Of a stretch of DNA of 64,000 nucleotides, positions 1-7,497 are shown one piece after another (position 1 is the stretch's first letter; the number at the start of each line of letters is the position of its first letter). The position numbers and the translations under genes are program-made. Under the pieces are notes generated by a model, which searched no databases, was not told the DNA's origin, and saw nothing but the letters and a program-made list of their open reading frames with translations. This DNA is from Bacteroidota bacterium. GTDB taxonomy: Bacteria > Bacteroidota > Bacteroidia > Cytophagales > Cyclobacteriaceae. The stretch covers positions 1 to 64,000 of the forward strand of contig JADFHN010000009.1 of assembly GCA_022567155.1 (NCBI GenBank). The letters are read 5' to 3'.

Positions 1-100
1 GTTTACCTTCGAATGATTCCTGTGGCATTCTGCGGGGCGTTCGATTACTGCCTGACGGCAGTATTGGAGTTTTTAGTCCCACGACAAGATCACCTGAAAG
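1..100. repeat. Diverged interspersed repeat, copy A
   Basis: The segment resembles 43510-43600. Both carry the same succession of blocks: TTTACCTTCGAAT, CTGTGGCAT, CTGCGGGGCGTT, ACTGCCTG and CAGTATTGG. By eye they match over roughly three quarters of positions with small indels. It is probably an old copy of a non-coding repeat rather than a gene, because short frames through it do not stay open in both copies. The copy begins at the window edge, so its true left end is unknown. Confidence 0.5.
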
Positions 101-506
101 GCCTGCCGGCCAAGCAAGGACCTTGTGCAAAATTTTATCAAATAATTATAGGGTGTTGCAAAGACGAATACAGGAAAAACTCGGGCAGACCGGATTACCT
201 AATTCCTTCAATACCTGGTTATTCTGGCAGGCAGGTATTCATCTGGAACCCCATACCGTAGATATCATCACCGTAGCCTCATTGGTTGTGGTGGTGCTGA
301 TTGCGATATATCTGAAAATTTATCCAAATCGCCACATCAAGGCATAATACGCGTTGCTATATCATCGATGCCTCTAAGCCGACAGATTGCTGCGAAGATG
401 AGACGCAATATTTTACAGTTGATGATATCTTCAGGGCAGATTATTATATCATCAAACTAAAACAAAGCAAATTGGTTTTACACAATAATCTTGTGAAACC
501 TGACAG
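101..506 (+). other. Coding debris between repeat and carbonic anhydrase
   Basis: Two short stretches look like gene remnants. Frame 123-347 ends in a plausible transmembrane helix (ASLVVVVLIAIYLKIYP). A different frame, 349-510, translates to about 53 ordinary-looking residues with a CCEDE motif and ends in TAA, but has no start codon and is preceded by stops. Neither could be assigned to a family. The 349-510 frame converges on the carbonic anhydrase stop. They most likely represent 3' fragments left by rearrangement, and chance frames remain possible. Confidence 0.25.
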
Positions 507-1148
507 TTAATTTCTTGTGTCAAATTCCACCCTACCACTTTCTACATAGTACATCGCACCTATGATTTCTATTTGCCAATTCCTTGCCATTTTCTTCAGC
601 ACCTCACTTTCTTCCTGAATTGCTTCGATTACATGCACTACATTCTGTTTGGCCACTGCCTCTAATAACTCAGGATTGTCAGATTTACCATAATCCGTAT
701 CCTGCTCCCGTATGGCCTCAACTGCAGGTTTTATCTTTTCCACAAGCCCTGTCAGCTTACCCAATTGCACATCATCGCAAGCTCCTTTAACAGCACCACA
801 ACGGGTATGGCCCAATACCACTATAAGCTTTGCACCCCCCACTTTACAGGCAAACTCCAAGCTGCCGATCACGTCATCATTCAGCACATTGCCCGCAACC
901 CGTATGTTGAAAATATCACCAATCCCTTGATCGAAAATTATTTCAGCAGGAACCCGTGAATCAATACAGCCCAACACGACTGCACACGGAAATTGCCCGG
1001 AAGCAGTTTCTTCTATTTGCTTTCCATAATCCCTGCTAATCCCTTTTTTCGCTCCCGTAAAGCGAAAATTTCCCCATTTCAATCGCCTTAACACATCTGA
1101 TGGTGAAAGGTTATCTCTCTCCTTTTTTGTTAATGTTTTTGTTACCAT
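507..1148 (-). CDS. Beta-class carbonic anhydrase
   Basis: This 213-residue cytoplasmic enzyme should interconvert CO2 and bicarbonate with a zinc ion. The beta-class ligands are visible: Cys61-x-Asp63-x-Arg65 in GCIDSR, and His114-x-x-Cys117 in GHTRCG. The Asp/Arg dyad is intact, so the enzyme is predicted active. The length is normal for the family, with no signal peptide or fusion. It lies 11 bp downstream of the SulP gene on the same strand, so the two are almost certainly one transcript, and the transporter may supply or remove bicarbonate handled by the enzyme. The functional coupling is inference; the family assignment is firm. Confidence 0.95.
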   Translation of the reverse strand: MVTKTLTKKERDNLSPSDVLRRLKWGNFRFTGAKKGISRDYGKQIEETASGQFPCAVVLGCIDSRVPAEIIFDQGIGDIFNIRVAGNVLNDDVIGSLEFACKVGGAKLIVVLGHTRCGAVKGACDDVQLGKLTGLVEKIKPAVEAIREQDTDYGKSDNPELLEAVAKQNVVHVIEAIQEESEVLKKMARNWQIEIIGAMYYVESGRVEFDTRN

Positions 1149-1159
1149 TATTATCTGTT

Positions 1160-2884
1160 TTACATCCGGTAGGCCACCTTTGCCTTTTTCACTTCATGCA
1201 GTTCTTTCACAATCCTGTCAAACCCACCGTTCTCTTGTATTAAATTGTGTTTCAGCCACAATTCGCAATCCTCAAATGTCATAAACAAGTGCATTTCGGG
1301 TATAAGTGCAGGTATTATATCTATACTTTTCAGCATATCCAATGGTTGCGGTTGTACACCGGTAAGCACCACCACCACATCCTTATTTTGTAAGTCGGTA
1401 ACAGCTTCTTCCATAGCATAAACTCCCGATTGGTCTATGTGCGGAACCTTGTCCATCCTTATTATCAGCACCCTAACATCATCATCCAGTTCCTTAATCA
1501 GTTCCTGAAACCGGGAAGCAAACCCAAAGAACAACGGTCCATATAAGTGCTTGATGTAAATCTTGCCCTTGAATTCTTTGTATACGCTATCCTCATCATC
1601 CCAGGGTTGTTCATCCTTAAAACCTGCGAGAGCTTTTAACGATGTTCCGATTTCCGCTAAGTCACTCGATTGCTTCATGAACAATACACACGCCAACACA
1701 ACGCCCATACCTACTGCATTTAACAGGTTTCCAAACACGGTAATCAACAATACAATTATCATGATAACAGCATCCGTTCTTGGTACTCTCCCGAGATGAC
1801 TCAGACCCTTGTAATCAATTATTCCAATGCCAACTGTAATAAGAATACCTGCCAATACACTTAACGGTATATAAGAGGTGTACTTGCCCAAACCAAGTAA
1901 TATAGCCGCCAGCAACAGCCCGTGTATAAGTCCGGAAAGACGGGTTTTGCCACCCGCATTCACATTCACAACGGTGCGCATAGTAGCACCCGCACCGGGT
2001 AATCCTCCTATAAGTGCAGCTACCATGTTTCCAATTCCCTGCCCTATCAATTCACGATTGCTGTTATGTTTGGTCTTGGTAATGTTATCCGCTATTACCG
2101 ATGTAAGCAGCGAATCAATTGCTCCAAGTGCTGCAAGCATCATCGCAAACTTAATAATTGTCCAGATCATACCGGGGTCAATGGTCAGGATCTCCCCAAT
2201 TTTCAATTCAGGAATACCAGAAGGAATGTCACCAATAAGCGGCACATCCAACTTCATGAAAAATGCCGCCAATGTTGCAACCACTAAAGCCACCAAGGCA
2301 CTCGGCACCGCTTTGGTGATTTTAGGAAACAGGTAAATGATAGCTACGGTTATTCCGCCCAGACCAAAAGCACTCCAGTCCAAAGCAGACAGTGGTTTAC
2401 CAATGTTCAGAAAAATATCAACTGTGCTTTTAGCCGAACTATGCCCCATGAACGGATACACCTGGTACAGGATAATAATCACACCAATACCCGTCATAAA
2501 ACCAGAAAGCACAGGGTAAGGAATGTACTTGATGTACTTCCCTATTTTAACAATGCCGAAAACTATCTGAAAACCACCCGCCAGCAAAAAAGAGGCAATA
2601 ATAATTCCCATGCCTGCTTGTAAACTCCCTGAAGCCTCAATTGCAGATGCAACTACCATAGCCGTAATCACTGTCATAGGTCCCGTAGGGCCGCTTACCT
2701 GTGTGGCTGTCCCCCCAAAAACAGCGGCAAACATACCTAATATCATAGCCCCATACAGTCCTGCAATGGCACCCATGCCTGATTGTACACCGAAAGCAAG
2801 CGCTAATGGCAAAGCAACAATACCGGCAGTAATACCACCGAATAAATCTCCTTTTATATGTTGTAAATCAAATATTTTCTTCAT
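1160..2884 (-). CDS. SulP-family anion transporter with STAS domain
   Basis: This is an inner-membrane SulP/SLC26 transporter of 574 residues. It has about a dozen hydrophobic segments, starting near residue 15 with the SulP signature GITAGIVALPLALAFG, and a C-terminal STAS domain from about residue 440 to 550 (VLIIRMDKVPHIDQSGVYAM). I chose the ATG at 2884 (MKKIFDLQHIKGD) because it sits immediately before the conserved N-terminal region; a longer frame begins at 2947. It directly precedes the carbonic anhydrase gene. Known SulP members carry sulfate, bicarbonate or other anions, and the carbonic anhydrase neighbour makes bicarbonate the most likely substrate. Sequence alone cannot settle substrate or direction. 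Confidence 0.93.
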   Translation of the reverse strand: MKKIFDLQHIKGDLFGGITAGIVALPLALAFGVQSGMGAIAGLYGAMILGMFAAVFGGTATQVSGPTGPMTVITAMVVASAIEASGSLQAGMGIIIASFLLAGGFQIVFGIVKIGKYIKYIPYPVLSGFMTGIGVIIILYQVYPFMGHSSAKSTVDIFLNIGKPLSALDWSAFGLGGITVAIIYLFPKITKAVPSALVALVVATLAAFFMKLDVPLIGDIPSGIPELKIGEILTIDPGMIWTIIKFAMMLAALGAIDSLLTSVIADNITKTKHNSNRELIGQGIGNMVAALIGGLPGAGATMRTVVNVNAGGKTRLSGLIHGLLLAAILLGLGKYTSYIPLSVLAGILITVGIGIIDYKGLSHLGRVPRTDAVIMIIVLLITVFGNLLNAVGMGVVLACVLFMKQSSDLAEIGTSLKALAGFKDEQPWDDEDSVYKEFKGKIYIKHLYGPLFFGFASRFQELIKELDDDVRVLIIRMDKVPHIDQSGVYAMEEAVTDLQNKDVVVVLTGVQPQPLDMLKSIDIIPALIPEMHLFMTFEDCELWLKHNLIQENGGFDRIVKELHEVKKAKVAYRM

Positions 2885-3053
2885 TAAGTTTATGTGTTGG
2901 AGCTTCCCGCAAACCTTTATCACCTGCGGTAACCTTACATGTAACAAGAAAAATGATGATAGAAACTGCGCTTAGCAGCGTTACTTTCCGAATAGTACTA
3001 TTGGCCAATAACGTACCACAGGCACATTATTCTCTATAAGGTGATAAAACACT

Positions 3054-3398
3054 TTATACGGAAAGTTTTTGAAGAAATTCAGGTGGAGGTGTCAACATAT
3101 CTCTGCTGATACTGACAAACCCGTTGCTTTTCGCAATATATTGAAAATTTTCACCCCTCAAGGGAATGAAGTTATGCTGGTTGTGAAATATGAATTCCTC
3201 AACATCATCACACTCTCTTTCCTTCTCAGACTCCCGCTCATCCCTTTGCTCTTCCTCCGCAGAGTTTACAGTCAGCTCATACACATCACCAGTATCGCCC
3301 AACTTGGTAATTAAGGTAAATACCAATGGCGTCATTAAAACAAAAACAAAAAAAACTGCTTGAATTCTTACGTTTATCACGAAAGCAAATATAATCAC
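3054..3398 (-). CDS. Small membrane-anchored hypothetical protein
   Basis: This 114-residue protein was not recognised. The N-terminal 30 residues form one hydrophobic segment (INVRIQAVFFVFVLMTPLVF), either a membrane anchor or an uncleaved signal. A strongly charged stretch rich in Glu/Arg follows at about residues 47-68, and then a polar tail. That arrangement suggests a periplasmic or membrane-tethered protein. It is 169 bp upstream of the SulP gene on the same strand, so it may share its transcript. Composition looks like a real gene, and the opposite strand offers only a shorter, less convincing frame. No catalytic motif is visible. Confidence 0.6.
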   Translation of the reverse strand: MIIFAFVINVRIQAVFFVFVLMTPLVFTLITKLGDTGDVYELTVNSAEEEQRDERESEKERECDDVEEFIFHNQHNFIPLRGENFQYIAKSNGFVSISRDMLTPPPEFLQKLSV

Positions 3399-3735
3399 AT
3401 GTTTCTAAAATAACCAAAAACCAAAAACCTCCCCAATCTCACTGCTATAACTAAACAGACGAATAAGTTGCTTAAAACGGCAGGGGATACTAAACACCAC
3501 ATAACTTAAAAAATAAAGTATAAAAATAAAAGGGGACTTTTTTACAGTTTGACAAGTATTGCTGACAAACAAGCAAGTACATTTTGGACAAGTACGGTTG
3601 ACTAAAATGAACTTGACACTATTGAAAATTTCGTAATGACAGACAATTACTTAGACATAGAAAAAATTAGATTTTTTGCCCGCCCGCTGTTCCGATTTTC
3701 GTCGGGATTATTTTTCCGACAGCCCATAATTTCAT

Positions 3736-3765
3736 AAAAATCGAAAAGAGCTGCAATTTCCCAAT
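3736..3765 (+). promoter_or_regulatory. Conserved upstream element, copy 1
   Basis: This 30-bp stretch matches 6851-6880 at 27 positions, with the core GAAAAGAGCTGCAATT identical. Both copies lie upstream of genes for small exported metal-ligand-rich proteins (starts at 3876 and 6934). It could be an operator or an mRNA-leader element shared by the island. The function is inferred only from position and conservation. Confidence 0.5.
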
Positions 3766-3809
3766 GCGCGAAGAAAAGATAAAGTAAATAATACTACTCT
3801 GATTATTAT

Positions 3810-3841
3810 TCGGTAGAACCAACAATCGGTAGAACCAACAA
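3810..3841 (+). repeat. Perfect 16-bp tandem direct repeat
   Basis: The unit TCGGTAGAACCAACAA occurs twice in direct succession. It ends 22 bp before the -7 box of the Cys-rich protein gene, where an activator or repressor would be expected to bind. It may instead be a slippage product. The placement is suggestive but no known regulator can be named. Confidence 0.6.
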
Positions 3842-3862
3842 ATAAATAAGTTTAAAAAATGT

Positions 3863-3870
3863 TATTTTTG
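3863..3870 (+). promoter_or_regulatory. Bacteroidota -7 promoter box
   Basis: TATTTTTG fits the Bacteroidota housekeeping -7 consensus TAnnTTTG. It sits only 5 bp before the ATG at 3876, so the transcript would be nearly leaderless. No clear -33 TTTG box is visible at standard spacing, so activation by a bound regulator is plausible. Confidence 0.45.
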
Positions 3871-3875
3871 CATCA

Positions 3876-4202
3876 ATGAAACTTCTATCATTGGTATTAT
3901 CACTATACATTTTTTCACTGGTCACTGCACCCGTCTTGGGAACGCTTGATTTACCCGCTGAATCAATGTGCTGTCAGGACTTTTGCACAACAGAAAACGA
4001 ACAACATAATGACCAGGGTGATGATGGCTGTACAGAAATGTGCAATCCATTTCTTTCCTGCGCTTGCTGTTTTGGATTCACTGCTCCCCTACTTATTAAT
4101 CCACTAAAACCGTTTTCTCCTTTCACGGAAGAAAACAGCAAGCATCAGCAATCCATTTCCCTTCAATACATTCACTCCATCTGGCACCCGCCAATGGCAT
4201 AA
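3876..4202 (+). CDS. Cys-rich exported small protein of the metal island
   Basis: This 108-residue protein has an N-terminal signal-like segment (MKLLSLVLSLYIFSLVTAPV). Its middle is packed with cysteines: CCQDFC near residue 32, then CTEMC and CACC by about residue 68. The pattern suggests metal binding or disulfides in the periplasm. It is the first gene of the metal island, 158 bp before a TonB-dependent receptor, and carries the tandem repeat and shared 30-bp element upstream. Small Cys-rich proteins of this kind occur beside Bacteroidota metal-efflux genes, but I cannot name the family with certainty. A role as metal sensor or scavenger is inference. Confidence 0.7.
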   Translation: MKLLSLVLSLYIFSLVTAPVLGTLDLPAESMCCQDFCTTENEQHNDQGDDGCTEMCNPFLSCACCFGFTAPLLINPLKPFSPFTEENSKHQQSISLQYIHSIWHPPMA

Positions 4203-4360
4203 CCTTTATCTTTCTAAGAGCATTGCTGCTCAATTTTATTTTTTTATTAACTCTATACCGATCGTAAACAAATTTATAAATAAAAACGTAGGTCTGACAG
4301 TCGGTATATCCCGCAGAAGTTCTCAAATTAATTTTGGTGCGGGATAAAATCATTAAACTA

Positions 4361-6553
4361 ATGAAAAGGTTATTATTCATTTTGTGTTTTTTTGTATTTA
4401 CAAAGGCATACAGCCAAAATACATTTCAGGCAGTCATTAAAGACGCTCACACCAAAGAACCCTTAATCGGAGCCACGGCCGTATTAGTAGGCACAACAAC
4501 CGGAGCAAGTGCCGACCTTAAGGGGCTGGTAACAATCAATAATATTCCAAACGGGACACAGATTATCGTTTTTTCCTTTGTCGGTTACGAAACCCGCAAA
4601 GACACTTTTGAATTTCCCTTACCCTCTAACCAGCAGTTTATTATCTTTTTGGAAGGTGGAGAAGAAATGGAAGAAGTGATTGTCACTGCCACCAGAAGCA
4701 GCAGAACCATTGAAGAAATCCCAACCCGTATAGAATTCTTAGCAGCCGAAGAACTGGGCGAAAAAGCCGTGATGAACTCCACCAATATCGCAATGCTGTT
4801 AAGAGAAAGCACCGGGATACAAATGCAGCAAACATCCGCCAATTCAGCCAACCAAAGCATCCGCATTCAGGGGCTTGACGGGCGTTATACACAAATATTA
4901 AAAGACGGCTTCCCATTGTTTGGCGGTTTCTCAAGCGGATTGAGTATTATGCAAATACCACCCCTTGACCTCAAACAAGTGGAAGTAATCAAAGGTAGCA
5001 CATCCACCTTATACGGTGGCGGAGCCATTGCCGGATTAATAAACCTTGTTACCAAAACCCCCGTTGAAGGCGAACCCGAACTCAGCATAATGCTTAACCA
5101 GACCAGCGCAATGGGAACCACTGCAAACAGTTTTTATGCCCGAAAATTCAACAAAACAGGTTTCTCCATATACGCTTCCGGCAACAGGCAGGAACCCTAT
5201 GACCCCAACAAAGATGGTTTCTCAGACATTCCACAAGTTAGAAGCATTACGCTCAATTCAAAATTCTTCTGGTACCCCAATGACAGCACAACACTTTGGC
5301 TGGGCATCAACACATTTTTGGAAGACCGTATTGGCGGAGACATTTTGGTTATTAACGACAAACCCGATTCCCTGCACACCTTCACCGAGCAAAACCTTTC
5401 CAAGCGGTTTTCCACCCAGTTGGCATTTGACAAAACATTCAAAAATGCTACACAACTAAGTTTCCGCAACAGCATCAGCTATTTCGACCGTGAAATAAAC
5501 ATTCCAAATTATCGCTTTCAGGGCAACCAGCTTGCCAGCTTTTCAGAAGCCACCTATACTCTTGAAAAAGAGAACACCCACTGGATTTCAGGTGCCAACC
5601 TCTTTACCGATAATTTCAAAGAAAACCAACTTTCCAACCCTTCTGTAAGAGATTATCAAAACATCACCGTTGGCGGGTTTGCTCAAAATACCTGGGACAT
5701 TAATCCAAAATTCGCGATGGAAAGTGGGCTGCGAACTGACTACAACACAAACTACGGAACATTTGTTTTACCAAGAATCTCGTTGCTTTTCAAACCCAAC
5801 AAAAAACTATCAGGGCGTTTGGGTGGCGGAATGGGCTATAAGCTGCCCACTATTTTCACCGAAGAAGCAGAAGCCCTCACATTTCAGAATATCTTGCCTA
5901 TTGACAGAAACACAGTTAAAGCTGAAAATTCAGTTGGCGGAAACTTTGACATCAACTACAAAACCATTATTGGCAATAAAATGACTTTTTCCATCAATCA
6001 ACTGTTCTTTTATACCCAACTCAACAAGGCCCTTGTGCTTTCACAAGACATTGCAAACAGAAACTACTTTTTTGAAAATGCAGACGGAACAATTGAAAGC
6101 AGGGGTTTTGAAACCAACATTAAACTAACCTATGGAGATTTCAAACTGTTCCTGCAATACGCCTTCATAGACGTAAAACTTAATTATGACAACATAAATA
6201 ATCAGAAACCCCTAACTCCAAAACATAATGCCGGTGCCGTTTTGGTGTTTGAGCAGCACGATAAATGGCGAATTGGTTTTGAAACATATTACACAGGGCA
6301 GCAATTTCTCAGCGATTACACACAAACACGCGATTACTGGATAGTTGGCCTTATGGCTTTGCGGGAATTAAAACATTTTAGCTTATTCCTCAATTTTGAG
6401 AACTTCAATGATACTCGTCAATCACGCTATCAGGATATAGTGCAACCGCCAACCAACAATCCTACATTTGCAGAAATTTGGGCACCTACGGACGGGTTTG
6501 TAGTGAACGGTGGATTTATATGGAAGCTGTTCGCAAGGGAAGAACATCATTGA
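4361..6553 (+). CDS. TonB-dependent outer-membrane receptor
   Basis: This 730-residue receptor should import a metal chelate or other ligand across the outer membrane using TonB energy. Its order is: signal peptide (MKRLLFILCFFVFTKAYSQ), CarboxypepD_reg-like domain at about 20-105, plug domain at about 115-235 (RIQGLDGRYTQILKDGFPL and EVIKGSTSTLYGGGAIAG), then a long beta-barrel. The ATG at 4361 is preferred over a TTG 27 bp upstream because it begins the signal peptide. Its place in an island with a complete RND efflux set suggests a metal-linked ligand, which is inference. The stop is followed by a palindromic element rather than the next gene. Confidence 0.93.
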   Translation: MKRLLFILCFFVFTKAYSQNTFQAVIKDAHTKEPLIGATAVLVGTTTGASADLKGLVTINNIPNGTQIIVFSFVGYETRKDTFEFPLPSNQQFIIFLEGGEEMEEVIVTATRSSRTIEEIPTRIEFLAAEELGEKAVMNSTNIAMLLRESTGIQMQQTSANSANQSIRIQGLDGRYTQILKDGFPLFGGFSSGLSIMQIPPLDLKQVEVIKGSTSTLYGGGAIAGLINLVTKTPVEGEPELSIMLNQTSAMGTTANSFYARKFNKTGFSIYASGNRQEPYDPNKDGFSDIPQVRSITLNSKFFWYPNDSTTLWLGINTFLEDRIGGDILVINDKPDSLHTFTEQNLSKRFSTQLAFDKTFKNATQLSFRNSISYFDREINIPNYRFQGNQLASFSEATYTLEKENTHWISGANLFTDNFKENQLSNPSVRDYQNITVGGFAQNTWDINPKFAMESGLRTDYNTNYGTFVLPRISLLFKPNKKLSGRLGGGMGYKLPTIFTEEAEALTFQNILPIDRNTVKAENSVGGNFDINYKTIIGNKMTFSINQLFFYTQLNKALVLSQDIANRNYFFENADGTIESRGFETNIKLTYGDFKLFLQYAFIDVKLNYDNINNQKPLTPKHNAGAVLVFEQHDKWRIGFETYYTGQQFLSDYTQTRDYWIVGLMALRELKHFSLFLNFENFNDTRQSRYQDIVQPPTNNPTFAEIWAPTDGFVVNGGFIWKLFAREEHH

Positions 6554-6631
6554 ACCACTACGAGTAAATCTCTATAATTGCAAGCACGTTTAGAAAGCCC
6601 CCACAAGCCAGGCACAGCCAAAGCTTTCTAA

Positions 6632-6824
6632 CCTGAATAATTCATGAATAATCTATTACGCATTCCAATTACCTACCATTCAAGCACTTGCCTGCCTGTC
6701 GGCGGACAGGCTCGAATTTTGGTACTCAACGTAGCTCGCTACGTCTCCGTTCCAAAATTCTGTGCGAGCACTTGACTGTCAGATACTTGAAACGTTCATA
6801 ACAAAGATTTATGAATTATTCAGG
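6632..6824. mobile_element. MITE-like palindromic element
   Basis: A 193-bp non-coding segment is bounded by 18-bp terminal inverted repeats: CCTGAATAATTCATGAAT at 6632-6649 and its reverse complement with one mismatch at 6807-6824. The tetranucleotide CTAA flanks both ends (6628-6631 and 6825-6828), like a target-site duplication. Inside are nested complementary blocks: GAATTTTGG against CCAAAATTC around a CGTAGC/GCTACG core, plus a GC palindrome near 6700-6715. No transposase frame fits. This matches a non-autonomous miniature element. The CTAA could alternatively be part of longer terminal repeats. Confidence 0.6.
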
Positions 6825-6850
6825 CTAAAGATGTTTTTCTATGGTCAAGC

Positions 6851-6880
6851 AAAATTGAAAAGAGCTGCAATTCCCCAACG
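6851..6880 (+). promoter_or_regulatory. Conserved upstream element, copy 2
   Basis: This is the second copy of the 30-bp element found at 3736-3765, 27 of 30 positions identical. It ends 38 bp before the -7 box of the His-rich protein gene. The two copies differ in their distance to the start codon (110 versus 53 bp). It lies just outside the MITE-like element, so it is not part of that repeat. Confidence 0.5.
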
Positions 6881-6917
6881 ATCAAAAAAGAACAAGAAAA
6901 TAACAAATTACTTTTGC

Positions 6918-6925
6918 TATATTTG
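6918..6925 (+). promoter_or_regulatory. Bacteroidota -7 promoter box
   Basis: TATATTTG fits TAnnTTTG and lies 8 bp before the ATG at 6934. As with the gene at 3876, the predicted mRNA leader is extremely short and there is no convincing -33 box. Confidence 0.5.
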
Positions 6926-6933
6926 CACCCGAA

Positions 6934-7344
6934 ATGTCTAAAAAGGTATTTATATCAACAATACTATTATTCACCTTTTCATTTGTATTGGTGCATAATA
7001 TTATTCCTCATCACCATCACGATGAGATTTCAGACATAAGCCACCATGAACATCATTACGACAAACAAGACCAAGACCATCAGGATGAAAATGATGAACC
7101 GATTGGCTTATTCTCACACTTCACTCACCTAATTACTACTACTGAATTTTTATTCACCTTCAGTAATAACCATGATTTTCAAAAAATACAAACCCTAAAG
7201 CAGTATATTAAAAACGCGGACTTTGTTTTCAGGCAACTTAAAATCCCGATAAAACCCGAATCTACACATTGCATTTTTATAGCTGCAAAACAATCCTTTT
7301 ACACCACACACTTCCTTAGAGGTCCCCCTGTACTTTCTGTGTAA
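6934..7344 (+). CDS. His-rich exported protein of the metal island
   Basis: This 136-residue protein starts with a signal-like hydrophobic segment (STILLFTFSFVLVHNIIP). A cluster of histidines and acidic residues follows at about 25-55 (PHHHHDE, SHHEHHYDKQDQDHQ). This natural His/Asp stretch is a likely Zn/Cu/Ni/Co-binding region in the periplasm. The C-terminal half has no recognised domain. It lies upstream of the RND efflux genes on the same strand and has its own -7 box and the shared 30-bp element. A role as periplasmic metal buffer or chaperone is inference from composition and context. Confidence 0.75.
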   Translation: MSKKVFISTILLFTFSFVLVHNIIPHHHHDEISDISHHEHHYDKQDQDHQDENDEPIGLFSHFTHLITTTEFLFTFSNNHDFQKIQTLKQYIKNADFVFRQLKIPIKPESTHCIFIAAKQSFYTTHFLRGPPVLSV

Positions 7345-7497
7345 TCAGGGCTTGACCTAATTCACATTTATTTACTGGCAGTCCTAAATTGTTCAACCCT
7401 GTATGCCCTGCCACGGCAGTCGAGCAACAGGCAGGCTTGATAATTCAGGATTGAAATGGTTTGTTTATTCTCATTTAACATTTTAAAAACATTCATA

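Larger units (their letters stand above)
3399..3875. other. Divergent intergenic region, likely regulatory
   Basis: This 477-bp AT-rich gap separates the leftward SulP group from the rightward metal island. It holds a 30-bp element repeated at 6851-6880, a perfect 16-bp tandem repeat and a Bacteroidota -7 box, each annotated separately. A short inverted repeat of GTCGG and CCGAC lies near 3704-3722. No open frame of interest was found. Confidence 0.6.

Noticed and set aside
7020-7080. His-rich stretch as an artificial tag
   Set aside because: It is embedded in a natural exported protein with mixed His/Asp/Glu composition and genomic context.
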